A stretch of 64,000 nt of DNA from Devosia rhodophyticola (GTDB lineage: Bacteria; Pseudomonadota; Alphaproteobacteria; Rhizobiales; Devosiaceae). Of this stretch, positions 46,371 through 55,060 are shown piece by piece (the first letter of the stretch is position 1; each line of letters starts with the position of its first letter). The notes under the pieces are model-generated. The model was not told where the DNA came from. It made no database searches and saw nothing but the letters and a program-made list of their open reading frames with translations. Position numbers and translations under genes: made by a program. Location of the stretch: the NCBI RefSeq assembly GCF_028816475.1, contig NZ_CP118247.1:2286001-2350000 (forward strand), given 5' to 3'.

Positions 46371-46748
46371 ATGCCAGAAGTTAATGTCGAGATCAATGGG
46401 CGCAAATATCGCATGGCCTGCGAAGAGGGCCAGCAAGAGCATCTGCTAGGGCTGGCACAGCGATTCGACGTGCAGGTCGAGGGTCTCAAGGAGGCCATCG
46501 GGGAGATCGGCGACAACCGCCTGACCGTGATGGCGGGCATTGCAGTGCTTGACGAGCTGGTGGAGGCGGAACACCAGATTTCGGCGCTCAAGGCGCAGGT
46601 GTCCGAACTGGGGCGTGACGGCCAAAAAATGCGCGACAAGACAACGGCACTTGAGCAGAAGCTGGCCAACAAATTGGGCGACGCGGCGCAAAAGCTGGAA
46701 GCGGTCGCTAATGCAATTGATGCCTCCGCGCCGGCGACCCAAAATTAG
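46371..46748 (+). CDS. zapA: Cell division protein ZapA
   Basis: FtsZ-associated protein that bundles Z-ring filaments. The 125 residues start MPEVNVEINGRKYRMACEEG and continue QEHLLGLAQRFDVQVEGLKE and DNRLTVMAGIAVLDELVEAE, the ZapA core, then a coiled-coil tail. A GTG six bases upstream is possible, but the ATG has GGAGG at eight bases. Next to DUF4164 and upstream of an ion-channel gene. Confidence 0.92.
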   Translation: MPEVNVEINGRKYRMACEEGQQEHLLGLAQRFDVQVEGLKEAIGEIGDNRLTVMAGIAVLDELVEAEHQISALKAQVSELGRDGQKMRDKTTALEQKLANKLGDAAQKLEAVANAIDASAPATQN

Positions 46749-46786
46749 CAAGCGGCTGAAATATTGCAGCAGTTCGGGGTGCTTGC

Positions 46787-47587
46787 ATGGCCAATAGTAG
46801 TGACGGTGTCCCCGACACAGGGTTCAAGCGGTTCCGCTCAACATTGCGGTTGCTTTATCATAGCCAATCACCGACAGCGCAGCGGTTTCAATTCTCGGTC
46901 CTTGTGGTCGATCTTGCGATCATCATCTTCTTTGTTGCCTCGCCTCTGTTGCGCGAGGATGCCTCGTTTTTGTGGATTGACTATTCGGTTGCGCTGATCC
47001 TGGGGTTGGATTTGGGTGCGCGTGCGCTGGCTTCAACTGATGTGCGCCGCTGGCTCAAGCAGCTGACTGTGGTCGTTGACATCTTCATTCTGATGACGTT
47101 GCTGGCACCGACGCTGTTCTTCAATCTGGGATTTTTGCGCATATTGCGGCTGTGGACCATGTCGCGGACCAGCATCATGTGGCGGCCGCTGCGTCGGCAC
47201 GGGTTTGGCGAATATCGCGAAACCATTCAGGCGGTCATCAATCTGATGGTGTTCCTGTTTGTGGTGACCAGTTTCGTCTACACAGCGTTCGCTGATCGCA
47301 ATGGCGGGATCGCTGGTTATGTCGATGCGCTGTATTTCACGGTGGCGACCGTGACCACCACTGGTTTTGGCGATGTGACACTGCCGGGCACGTTTGGCAA
47401 ACTGGCCTCGATCATCATCATGATCATTGGTATTTCGCTGTTTGTGCGGCTGGCACAGGCGATTTTTCGACCAAACAAGGTGCATTTTCCGTGCCCGCAG
47501 TGCGGGCTTCAGCGGCACGATCCGGACGCTGTGCATTGCAAGGCTTGTGGGATTATTCTCAATATTCCCGATAGCGGTAATTACTGA
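46787..47587 (+). CDS. Potassium-channel-like protein with C-terminal zinc ribbon
   Basis: Voltage-gated-type ion channel fold of 266 residues. Four hydrophobic segments resemble S1-S4 (the last with regularly spaced arginines, FLRILRLWTMSRTSIMWRPL), then S5, a pore helix with filter TTTGFGD at 190-196 and S6. The filter is the GFG variant of the potassium GYG motif. Residues 236-254 hold CPQC and CKAC, a zinc-ribbon-like pair of knuckles, right after S6. It is 39 bases downstream of zapA and converges on a lytic transglycosylase gene nine bases away. Ion selectivity is inferred from the filter. Confidence 0.85.
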   Translation: MANSSDGVPDTGFKRFRSTLRLLYHSQSPTAQRFQFSVLVVDLAIIIFFVASPLLREDASFLWIDYSVALILGLDLGARALASTDVRRWLKQLTVVVDIFILMTLLAPTLFFNLGFLRILRLWTMSRTSIMWRPLRRHGFGEYRETIQAVINLMVFLFVVTSFVYTAFADRNGGIAGYVDALYFTVATVTTTGFGDVTLPGTFGKLASIIIMIIGISLFVRLAQAIFRPNKVHFPCPQCGLQRHDPDAVHCKACGIILNIPDSGNY

Positions 47588-47596
47588 GTTCGGATA

Positions 47597-48511
47597 TCAA
47601 CGGCCGTTCTTCTGAACGATGCAATTGCCGCCTGAACTCATGAGTCTGGCGCACAGTTCTTGGGCTTCGGCGCGCGTTTGTTTTCCTACCATGGCGGAAT
47701 AGCGGGTGCGCCGACCAAAACTGGGATTGCGTACGGAGATCAACAACATGGGTTCGTTGCCGAGAACTTTGGCGTGGGCGCGCTTGGTGCGGGTAAAACG
47801 GTCTGATGCGAGTTTGCGGGAGAAGTTCTGTGCTAGGAGAACGCCCCATGGTTGCCAGCGGGCCGAGTCTGGGGATAGTTCGATCAGCGGCGCGGCCTTG
47901 GCCATTTCAATGCAGGATTGGTTGAACCGCTCGGTGGGATGCAGCGCAAAATTCACCGGTGCTGGCTGCTTATCAAACCAATAGTCGACTGATTGCCCGG
48001 TGATGATAAAGACATATTGGCGCGTCTCTGCGGGTACGTGGCCGACGGCGGTAACGGCGCGCGTGATGCGGTTTTCGCCGGCATTGTAGGCGGCAGCTGC
48101 GAGGCCAAGGTTCCCGAATTTTTGATTCAGTTCTGCCAGATATTGCGCTGAAATTGCCAATGATTCTGCGGGATCAAAAGTGTTGTGCAAGCGGCGGATA
48201 CGCGCTGTTCCCGGCATGAACTGAGCGATTCCCTCTGCTCCGGCCGGGCTGACGGCACTGGGGTCAAAACGGCTCTCCTGCCAGATCAACCGTGCCAGAA
48301 AGGCGTTGGGCAATTGCCAGTGATCGGCAAGTGCAGCAATTAAGGCGCAGACATCGGCGGTGTAATTGGCTTGGCCAATACAAAGCTTGTCGCCGTTAAC
48401 GTTCGAACAAAAGCTCCCTGGTGCCCCAATGGGTTCCGCGGCGATTAAGGGCGCCGATAGCAGGGCCAGAAAAAACGACGGAACAATCAGCCAAATGGAG
48501 AGGTGGCGCAT
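47597..48511 (-). CDS. Lytic transglycosylase with SLT domain
   Basis: Exported muramidase-like enzyme that cleaves peptidoglycan between MurNAc and GlcNAc. The 304-residue protein has a signal peptide (MRHLSIWLIVPSFFLALLSA, cleavage after IAA), an SLT domain with catalytic Glu in LIWQESRFDPSAVSPAGAEG, IAQFMPGTA and AAAYNAGENRI. The last 45 residues (RYSAMVGKQTRAEAQELCAR, then GGNCIVQK) look like a SPOR-type peptidoglycan-binding end. I use the internal ATG with the signal peptide; the frame extends 78 codons upstream without support. Confidence 0.92.
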   Translation of the reverse strand: MRHLSIWLIVPSFFLALLSAPLIAAEPIGAPGSFCSNVNGDKLCIGQANYTADVCALIAALADHWQLPNAFLARLIWQESRFDPSAVSPAGAEGIAQFMPGTARIRRLHNTFDPAESLAISAQYLAELNQKFGNLGLAAAAYNAGENRITRAVTAVGHVPAETRQYVFIITGQSVDYWFDKQPAPVNFALHPTERFNQSCIEMAKAAPLIELSPDSARWQPWGVLLAQNFSRKLASDRFTRTKRAHAKVLGNEPMLLISVRNPSFGRRTRYSAMVGKQTRAEAQELCARLMSSGGNCIVQKNGR

Positions 48512-48639
48512 CGAAAAAATCCATTGTGGGCGTCGTGAGCTTACGGGTCGTGTGGATTTGGAGCAAGCATCACGGTTTGCGATGTTTGGATGATTTACTC
48601 TGAATGTGGCTTTGCAGTGCGCTACAGACGCACTATATG

Positions 48640-48795
48640 GGGGGAGCTGCCCGGTGCGTGATGGATAACTATATCCTTGGGGCCTTATCGATCTTAAGGG
48701 AGCTGTCCCTGACCGAGCTCCTGGGCTTGGATATACGGCGCCCACCTACGTAAAGTAGGTTCCCAGGATCGCATATCCCACGGCCAGGGCGGCAC
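48640..48795 (+). ncRNA. ssrS: 6S RNA (ssrS)
   Basis: Regulatory RNA that binds RNA polymerase holoenzyme by mimicking an open promoter. The segment has the expected long imperfect duplex: a 5' strand GGAGCTGCCCGGTGCGTG pairs with a 3' strand CACGG-CCAGGGCGGC, and the centre has an internal loop with hairpin CCCACCTAC-GTAAA-GTAGGTTC. ATAACTATATCC and GGATATAC, about 60 bases apart, also look like paired arms. It lies immediately upstream of the 5-FCL gene, the conserved position of ssrS in Proteobacteria. A weak promoter (TTGCAG, 15 bases, CTATAT) ends just before it. The exact ends are estimated to within about ten bases. Confidence 0.82.
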
Positions 48796-48826
48796 CTTAT
48801 CTGGAGCGAATGGACCAACGGCCGGC

Positions 48827-49414
48827 ATGGTTGACGCAATGATCGAAGAAGCCAAGGCGGCACTGAGGCTTGAGGCGCACGCCAAGCGCGCTGCGCTTGG
48901 TGCCAATCGGCGGGCCGAAGCGGCCAAAGCTGTGTCCGATCATTTTTTTGAATCCATCAAATTGACCCCTGGCGATATCGTGGCGGGCTATTGGCGTATT
49001 CGCGACGAGTTGGACTGTCAGGCAATATTGATCCGACTGATGGACAGCTTTCAGCCAGTTGTGCTGCCGGTAGTGATGGGACCGGATGAGCCGCTGGAGC
49101 TCCGGGTCTGGGAGCAGGGCGCAGCGCTTTATCCAGCCGGATTTGGTACGTTGGCACCCGCCGAGTTGGCACCCAGGGCCGAGCCTGACATCGTTTTGGT
49201 GCCGCTATTGGGTTTTGACGCCAAAGGCACTCGCCTTGGCTATGGCGGCGGTTATTACGATCGCACTTTAGTGCAGCTCAAGAAGCGCCCACAGCTTGTT
49301 GGACTGGCCTTTTCTGCTCAGGAGGTGGATGAAATCCCCCGAGAAAATCATGATGTGCCGCTTGATGCGGTGGTAACGGAAGTCGGCGTTCGCCAGTTTG
49401 GCAACGGCGCATGA
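48827..49414 (+). CDS. 5-formyltetrahydrofolate cyclo-ligase
   Basis: Cytoplasmic ATP-dependent enzyme that converts 5-formyl-THF to 5,10-methenyl-THF. The 195 residues include RLEAHAKRAALGANRRAEAA, GYWRIRDELDCQAI, PLLGFDAKGTRLGYGGGYYD (the family signature) and a final VPLDAVVTEVGV. A second ATG 12 bases downstream is also possible. Placed right after 6S RNA, the classical ssrS-ygfA pairing; they may be co-transcribed. Its stop overlaps the ymdB start as ATGA. Confidence 0.94.
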   Translation: MVDAMIEEAKAALRLEAHAKRAALGANRRAEAAKAVSDHFFESIKLTPGDIVAGYWRIRDELDCQAILIRLMDSFQPVVLPVVMGPDEPLELRVWEQGAALYPAGFGTLAPAELAPRAEPDIVLVPLLGFDAKGTRLGYGGGYYDRTLVQLKKRPQLVGLAFSAQEVDEIPRENHDVPLDAVVTEVGVRQFGNGA

Positions 49415-50226
49415 AGTTGTTGTTTCTGGGTGATGTGGTGGGCCGGAGCGGCCGCGATGCCGTTGCCGAAAAACTGCCATCAATCGTTGCCGAATATGGC
49501 TTTGATTTCGTTGTGGTCAATGGCGAGAATGCCAGCCACGGCAGGGGGTTGACCGAACCTCACTTCAATGGCATTCGCAATGCTGGCGCTGATGCTGTGA
49601 CACTCGGCGATCATGCGTTCGATCAGCGTGAAACGGTCAGCTATATTGACCGCGAAACAACGCTCCTGCGACCAATCAATATGGCTTCGGGCACCCCGGG
49701 GCGCGGCGCAATGCTGGTTGAGGGGCGCAATGGTCACCGGGTTTTGGTGATCAATGCTCTGGGGCGGGTATTTTTGCAGCCGATCGACGATCCATTTCGG
49801 GCCGTGGAGGCGGCGATCGCTGCCTGTCCATTGGCGGAGCAGGCCGATGCGATCATAGTTGATTTTCATACCGAAGCGACCTCGGAAATTCAGGCTATGG
49901 GCGTGTTTCTCGATGGCCGGGCGAGTTTGGTGGTAGGTACCCACACTCACATTCCAACCGCTGATCATCGCATTCTGAAGGGCGGGACGGCGCTTATGGC
50001 GGATGCTGGCATGTGCGGCGATTTCGACTCAATCATCGGTGTCGATGCCGAAGAGCCACTGCACCGGTTTCTGACTGGTATGCAGAAGGGGCGGTTTACG
50101 CCAGCAGAAGGCGAAGCGAGCCTTTGCGGAGTTGCGGTTGAGACCGATCCGCGGAGCGGGCTGGCCACAAAAGTGCTGCCGGTACGCATCGGTGGCACCC
50201 TCGCTCAGGCACTGCCCACGTTCTAA
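49411..50226 (+). CDS. YmdB family metallophosphoesterase
   Basis: Calcineurin-like phosphoesterase of 271 residues, in the group of Bacillus YmdB. It opens MKLLFLGDVVGRSGRDAVAE and shows VVNGENASHGRGLT, DAVTLGDHAFDQRE, DFHTEATSE and VVGTHTHIPTADHRILKGG, which hold the two-metal ligands. Family members hydrolyse cyclic nucleotides such as 2',3'-cAMP in vitro; the in vivo role is unsettled. Start overlaps the cyclo-ligase stop, so translation is probably coupled. yebC follows after about 80 bases. Confidence 0.9.
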   Translation: MKLLFLGDVVGRSGRDAVAEKLPSIVAEYGFDFVVVNGENASHGRGLTEPHFNGIRNAGADAVTLGDHAFDQRETVSYIDRETTLLRPINMASGTPGRGAMLVEGRNGHRVLVINALGRVFLQPIDDPFRAVEAAIAACPLAEQADAIIVDFHTEATSEIQAMGVFLDGRASLVVGTHTHIPTADHRILKGGTALMADAGMCGDFDSIIGVDAEEPLHRFLTGMQKGRFTPAEGEASLCGVAVETDPRSGLATKVLPVRIGGTLAQALPTF

Positions 50227-50305
50227 GAACGCACCGGCATCTTTATTTTTTGGACTTTGGGCCCTATAAGCGGGCCAAATTTGTTGACCGACATCGGGGG
50301 ATCGA

Positions 50306-51052
50306 ATGGCTGGCCATTCACATGCCAAGAATATCATGCACCGCAAAGGCAAGAGCGATGCCGTGCGTTCCAAAGTATTTTCAAAGCTCGCCCGTGAAAT
50401 CACCGTGGCCGCAAAAATGGGTATGCCCGATCCAGCGTTCAATTCGCGCCTGCGTCTTGCCATTACCAATGCGCGTGCTCAGTCCATGCCCAAGGATAAT
50501 ATTGATCGAGCCGTCAAAAAGGCCTCGGGTAGCGATGGCGAGAATTATGAAGAAATTCGCTATGAGGGTTACGGCCCCGGTGGCGTTGCCATCATTGTTG
50601 AGGCGCTGACTGACAATCGCAATCGTACGGCCTCCAACGTGCGCTCCTACTTTTCCAAGAACGGTGGCGCGATGGGGGAAACCAATTCGGTTGGTTTCAT
50701 GTTCGACAAGATTGGTGAGATCGCCTATCCGGTGGGCGCGGGCAGCGCTGACGAAATTATGGAAGCCGCTATTGAAGCGGGCGCCGATGATGTCGAGAGC
50801 AATGAGGATGGCCATTGGATTTATACATCCTTTGAAGCCATGGTTGATGTTGCAGCGGCGCTTGAAAAAAGTCTCGGTGAAGCAGAATCTGTCAAGGCGA
50901 TCTGGCGCCCGCAAAACGATACGCCCATTGACGCCGATAAAGGGGCGACGCTTCTAAAACTAATCGCCATGCTCGAAGAAGATGACGACGTGCAGAACGT
51001 CTATTCAAACTTCGACATGAGTGATGAGGACATGGCAAAGCTCGAAGCCTGA
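50306..51052 (+). CDS. yebC: YebC/PmpR family transcriptional regulator
   Basis: DNA- or ribosome-associated protein of 248 residues. It starts [20 protein letters not shown] and continues [35 protein letters not shown] and [20 protein letters not shown], all hallmarks of the family. Recent work gives members a role in easing translation at difficult sequences; older work calls them transcriptional regulators. It usually sits right before ruvC; here two diguanylate cyclase genes on the other strand intervene. Confidence 0.95.
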   Translation: MAGHSHAKNIMHRKGKSDAVRSKVFSKLAREITVAAKMGMPDPAFNSRLRLAITNARAQSMPKDNIDRAVKKASGSDGENYEEIRYEGYGPGGVAIIVEALTDNRNRTASNVRSYFSKNGGAMGETNSVGFMFDKIGEIAYPVGAGSADEIMEAAIEAGADDVESNEDGHWIYTSFEAMVDVAAALEKSLGEAESVKAIWRPQNDTPIDADKGATLLKLIAMLEEDDDVQNVYSNFDMSDEDMAKLEA

Positions 51053-51125
51053 TTTGCACGGCAGATTATTATATTGGTGCTGCCCAAAAGGGGTGGCGCT
51101 ATTTTTTTTGCTCATACCGATGCGG

Positions 51126-51965
51126 TCAACCCAAGTGCGCGTCAATTGCATCTGGTGTTGTCTCGGTGTCGTCCGCCTGTATGAGATTGATGCAGTTGCG
51201 ACCGTCGTTTTTTGCAGCATAAAGGTGATAGTCGGCGAGACTGAACAGGCGGGCAAAGTTGGTTGGCGTGTCGAAGGCCACCCCACCAATGCTGATCGAG
51301 AGCTGGTGCGGGACGGTGGTGGGGGTAAAAACTGCAAGATTGACGGCGCGCCGAATCCGTTCAGCCATAACGGCAGCATCGGCGAGAGCGGTTTCGGGAA
51401 GATAGACGGCGAACTCCTCTCCACCCATGCGCCCGATGATGTCTTGCCTGCGCAAGATGGTGCGGATTGAACGCACAATGATGCGTAGCGCCTGATCACC
51501 AGCCTCGTGGCCATATCGATCGTTGATGGTCTTGAAATTATCGGCGTCAATCATCAAAAATGAGCCGGTCGCCATCTCCATGCCAGTGCCAGCCAGAAGG
51601 TCCTCTACGCGGTCTGCGAAGGCGCCCCGGTTTAGGCATTCGGTCAGGCTGTCGGTGCGGGCTAAATCGCCCAACCGGGAATTGGCCAAGGCCAAACTGC
51701 GCCATCGCCAGCCGATGATGAAAAATAGCGGCGCGCCTATGAGTAGTGGTGCCACCAGAGCGCTGATCAAGGAGCGTTGCAGGGTTCGTTGTCCTAGATC
51801 ACCGAAAGCCAGGGCGTTGAAGAGCAAGGAAACCAACAGGCTCGCGACAGTGGCCAAAATGGTCAAACGGATAACTGAGGACCAGGTTTTTGGGGATGCG
51901 AGCGCAATATTGATCACAGTTGGCTCCATGACGGTTTGGCTGCCAGTCGCAGCTGCAACCGGCAT
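51126..51965 (-). CDS. Membrane GGDEF protein (diguanylate cyclase)
   Basis: Likely c-di-GMP synthase of 279 residues. Two hydrophobic helices near the N-terminus (LTILATVASLLVSLLFNALA; LISALVAPLLIGAPLFFIIG) anchor a C-terminal GGDEF domain with LTECLNRGAF, MIDADNFKTINDRYGHEAGD and the active site MGGEEFAVYL. The inhibitory I-site is present: RRQD five residues before GGEEF. No extra sensor domain is seen apart from the membrane part. It lies 26 bases downstream of a close paralogue. Confidence 0.9.
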   Translation of the reverse strand: MPVAAATGSQTVMEPTVINIALASPKTWSSVIRLTILATVASLLVSLLFNALAFGDLGQRTLQRSLISALVAPLLIGAPLFFIIGWRWRSLALANSRLGDLARTDSLTECLNRGAFADRVEDLLAGTGMEMATGSFLMIDADNFKTINDRYGHEAGDQALRIIVRSIRTILRRQDIIGRMGGEEFAVYLPETALADAAVMAERIRRAVNLAVFTPTTVPHQLSISIGGVAFDTPTNFARLFSLADYHLYAAKNDGRNCINLIQADDTETTPDAIDAHLG

Positions 51966-51991
51966 TGGAAGTGGACGATAATGACGTCGGT

Positions 51992-52744
51992 TCAGGCGGC
52001 CCGGGCGATAGCCACACAGTCGCGGCCGCGGTTTTTGGCGGCATAGAGCCGCTGATCCGCGAGGCGATACAGATTGTCGAAGTCGCCGGTTTGCATAAAA
52101 CAGGCGCCGCCGATGCTAACCGAAAGCTGATATGGTTGTCCATTTGGTCTAAAGCTCAGGCCTGCAATTGCGCCTCGAATGCGCTCGGCTATTCTGTCGA
52201 CGGTCGCGGGATTGGCGTTATCGAGATAAATGCAAAATTCTTCTCCACCAACCCGACCAACAAGGTCGCTACCGCGGACGGAAGCCCGGATTGTCTGGGC
52301 GAACAGGCGCAATGCCTCGTCGCCCTGATTATGACCGAAGCGATCGTTGATGGATTTGAAGCCGTCGGCGTCAAGGAGCAACAGCGCGCCGCCATCGGGC
52401 CCGACCAGAGATTTGGCGAGGCGATGAGTCGTTTGGGCTGTAAAGGTGCCGCGATTGAGGCAACCGGTCAGCCAGTCAGTGGTGGCAGCCAGATCCAGCA
52501 ATTTGTTCAGGGCACGAAGCTGCTCGTTTTTCAGCGACATGAAAAACAACATCGGCGTGCCCAATATTAAAGGCATGATGATGGCGACCAAGGTGCCCTG
52601 CAAATTGATCCCTTGCGAGAATGTTTCCATCAACAGCTTCGTGGCGAGAACCGAAAACAGCACCGAAAATACGCTAATCAACGCGGTTATGCGCAAGACC
52701 CTGACCCAGGACTGGCGGGATAGCCGTTGCTTGTGTTGGTGCAT
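51992..52744 (-). CDS. Membrane GGDEF protein (diguanylate cyclase), paralogue
   Basis: Second likely diguanylate cyclase, 250 residues, same layout as its neighbour: two N-terminal membrane helices (RITALISVFSVLFSVLATKL; LVAIIMPLILGTPMLFFMSL), then GGDEF with TDWLTGCLNRGTF, DADGFKSINDRFGHNQGDEA and VGGEEFCIYL, and an I-site RGSD. The two proteins share many identical stretches (LTxCLNRGxF, SISIGG or SVSIGG, LYAAKN), so they are a tandem duplication with moderate divergence. They point away from ruvC and interrupt the usual yebC-ruvC adjacency. Confidence 0.9.
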   Translation of the reverse strand: MHQHKQRLSRQSWVRVLRITALISVFSVLFSVLATKLLMETFSQGINLQGTLVAIIMPLILGTPMLFFMSLKNEQLRALNKLLDLAATTDWLTGCLNRGTFTAQTTHRLAKSLVGPDGGALLLLDADGFKSINDRFGHNQGDEALRLFAQTIRASVRGSDLVGRVGGEEFCIYLDNANPATVDRIAERIRGAIAGLSFRPNGQPYQLSVSIGGACFMQTGDFDNLYRLADQRLYAAKNRGRDCVAIARAA

Positions 52745-52906
52745 GGAGTGCGTTCCCTGTTCGGTGGCATAACTTAGGAGCGCGGTCTAAACAAGTGATT
52801 GACGGGCAACTGACAATTGCTTCTTCAACCGGTTTTCCACCGGCATTGTTTCTGGTTTGTTCACATAGTATTTGTTAGGTTGGCCGCGGACGGTTAAAGG
52901 TGGGGC

Positions 52907-53413
52907 ATGACGGACACAGTACGAATCATGGGGATTGATCCTGGTCTGCGCCGCTGCGGCTGGGGTGTGATCGAAACCAGGGGTAATCGGTTGAGCTTTG
53001 TTGCCTGTGGGACATTGACGCCGCCGACCGATATTGCGCTAGCCGATCGCCTGGTGCATCTGTTCAAAGAGATCACAGCGCTGGTGGATGAATATCAACC
53101 TGACGAGGCGGCTGTCGAGGAGACTTTTGTTAGCAAGGGCGCCCAGTCTGCGCTGTTGCTTGGGCAGGCGCGAGGCATTGCACTGATGACGCCCGCTGCG
53201 CGTGGCGTGCCAGTTTCTGAGTATGCGGCCAATCTGATCAAGAAATCGGTCGTGGGGACGGGCCATGCGGAAAAAGATCAGGTGGCCGCGATGATCCGGA
53301 TATTATTGCCAACCGCGCGCTTCAAAGGAGCGGACGCTGCTGATGCTCTGGCCATTGGCATTTGTCATGCTCACCATCGGCTGGCAGCAATGCGACTCAG
53401 GGCCAGCGCATGA
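52907..53413 (+). CDS. ruvC: Crossover junction endodeoxyribonuclease RuvC
   Basis: Holliday-junction resolvase of 168 residues. Catalytic acidic residues are visible: Asp11 in MGIDPGLRRCGWG, Glu in AAVEETFVSKGAQS, and the C-terminal DAADALAIGICHAH pair, with the LLLGQARGIAL and KKSVVGTGHAEKDQV elements. Its stop overlaps the ruvA start (ATGA). First of the ruvCAB operon. The upstream spacer of about 160 bases separates it from a divergent diguanylate cyclase gene. Confidence 0.95.
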   Translation: MTDTVRIMGIDPGLRRCGWGVIETRGNRLSFVACGTLTPPTDIALADRLVHLFKEITALVDEYQPDEAAVEETFVSKGAQSALLLGQARGIALMTPAARGVPVSEYAANLIKKSVVGTGHAEKDQVAAMIRILLPTARFKGADAADALAIGICHAHHRLAAMRLRASA

Positions 53414-54026
53414 TCGGCAAGCTCAAGGGTAATATCGACAGTTTTGATGATGATAGCGTTCTGATTGACGTGCAGGAGTCTGCTATCAGGCGTTTTGTTC
53501 TTCGCGAACGCTTCAGGGAATGCCTCGGGTCGGTGAGGCGGCGGTGCTGTTTATCGAGATGATGGTGCGCGAGGATATGATCCGGCTCTACGGATTCGGC
53601 AGCGCTGGCGAAAAGGCATGGTTTGAATTGCTGACGTCGGTGCAAGGCGTTGGCGCGCGCGTGGCACTGGCAATTCTGTCGGCATTGTCGCCGGCAGAAA
53701 TTTCGAGTGCCATTGCTTTGCAGGACAAGGCCATGGTTGGCCGGGCCAATGGAGTGGGGTCCAAATTGGCTGTGCGCATCATTACCGAACTCAAGGGCAA
53801 GGTTCCCGCTGGCGGGGCGGTGGACGCCGGGGTGCTGGGTCTGCAAAGTGCGTTGGGCGAAGGGGTGGCAAATGGACCCGTTGCTGACGCGGTCTCGGCA
53901 CTGACCAATCTGGGCTATTCGAGTGCACAGGCTTCGGCAGCCGTGGCGCGGGTGATGGCCAGAGAGGGCGCCGACACGCCGACCGAAAAAATGATCCGGT
54001 TAGGTCTGCGGGAGTTGAGTAGTTGA
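53410..54026 (+). pseudogene. ruvA: Holliday junction helicase subunit RuvA, with a one-base frameshift near the 5' end
   Basis: RuvA binds four-way junctions and loads the RuvB motor. The start MIGKLKGNIDSFDDDSVLID is right for RuvA, but the frame is lost at CAGGAGTC (53473-53480). One extra G there gives GVCYQAFCSSRTLQGMPRVG, joining cleanly to the second frame (EAAVLFIEMMVREDMIRLYG, HhH region LTSVQGVGARVALAILSAL, ANGVGSKLAVRIITELKGK), for a normal 205 residues. As written, the start codon's product ends at 53562, and only a shortened protein could be made from 53520. The start overlaps ruvC and the stop overlaps ruvB, so the operon architecture is intact, arguing for a very recent lesion or a sequencing error. 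Confidence 0.85.
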
Positions 54027-55060
54027 CTGATTTGACCTCTGCGGAGGCGGGGCGCGATGAACCGCTCGATGTGGCACTGCGCCCTTCGGGTTTCTCCGAA
54101 TTCATTGGCCAGGCGGCGGCTAGGGCCAATCTGGAAGTTTTTATCGAGGCGGCCAAGCGACGGGGTGCGGCGCTCGATCATGTTCTGTTTGTAGGCCCGC
54201 CGGGCCTCGGCAAGACGACGTTGGCGCAGATCATTTCGCGTGAACTGGGTGTCGGGTTTCGCGCAACCTCAGGGCCGGTTATTGCAAAGGCCGGTGATCT
54301 GGCGGCCTTGCTGACTAATCTTGAGGACCGCGATGTTCTGTTCATTGACGAGATTCATCGGCTGAACCCGGCGATTGAGGAAGTTCTCTACCCCGCGATG
54401 GAGGATTTTCAGCTTGATCTGATCATCGGGGAAGGGCCTTCGGCGCGGTCTGTGCGGATTGATCTGGCGCGATTTACTCTGGTTGGGGCGACGACGCGAG
54501 CCGGGTTGCTGACCACACCTTTGCGCGACCGGTTCGGGATTCCTGTCCGGCTCAATTTTTATACCCCGGAGGAATTGGTGCAGATCGTGACGCGCGGGGC
54601 GCGGTTGATGGGCACGACCATGGCCATGGATGGGGCGATGGAAATTGCCCGCCGGTCGCGCGGAACACCGCGTATTGCCGGACGACTATTGCGCAGGGTC
54701 ACCGATTTCGCGCTGGTGGATGGGGTCAAGGAAATTACCCGTTCGGTGGCAGATAAGGCTTTGCTGCGGTTGGACGTCGATGAGCGCGGGCTTGATCAGC
54801 TTGATAGGCGTTATCTGACCACAATCGCAGAATTTTATGGTGGCGGTCCGGTCGGCATCGAAACTATTGCGGCGGCGCTGTCAGAGCCGCGCGATGCGCT
54901 GGAGGAAATTGTCGAACCCTATCTGATCCAACAAGGTTTTGTGCAGCGTACACCGCGGGGACGGATGCTGACCGGCGCGGCGTTCCAGCACATCGGGCTT
55001 ATCGTCCCGCAGGGATTTGTCGGGTTGCAGGCCAACCTATTTGAAGAGCCAGAGGAATGA
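54023..55060 (+). CDS. ruvB: Holliday junction branch migration DNA helicase RuvB
   Basis: AAA+ motor of 345 residues driving branch migration. It has the RuvB start [20 protein letters not shown], Walker [20 protein letters not shown], Walker [17 protein letters not shown], sensor [20 protein letters not shown] and C-terminal winged helix ([18 protein letters not shown]). The start is TTG, overlapping the ruvA stop; there is no in-frame ATG nearby, and homologues of similar length support it. Its stop overlaps the next gene by four bases. Confidence 0.95.
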   Translation: MTDLTSAEAGRDEPLDVALRPSGFSEFIGQAAARANLEVFIEAAKRRGAALDHVLFVGPPGLGKTTLAQIISRELGVGFRATSGPVIAKAGDLAALLTNLEDRDVLFIDEIHRLNPAIEEVLYPAMEDFQLDLIIGEGPSARSVRIDLARFTLVGATTRAGLLTTPLRDRFGIPVRLNFYTPEELVQIVTRGARLMGTTMAMDGAMEIARRSRGTPRIAGRLLRRVTDFALVDGVKEITRSVADKALLRLDVDERGLDQLDRRYLTTIAEFYGGGPVGIETIAAALSEPRDALEEIVEPYLIQQGFVQRTPRGRMLTGAAFQHIGLIVPQGFVGLQANLFEEPEE

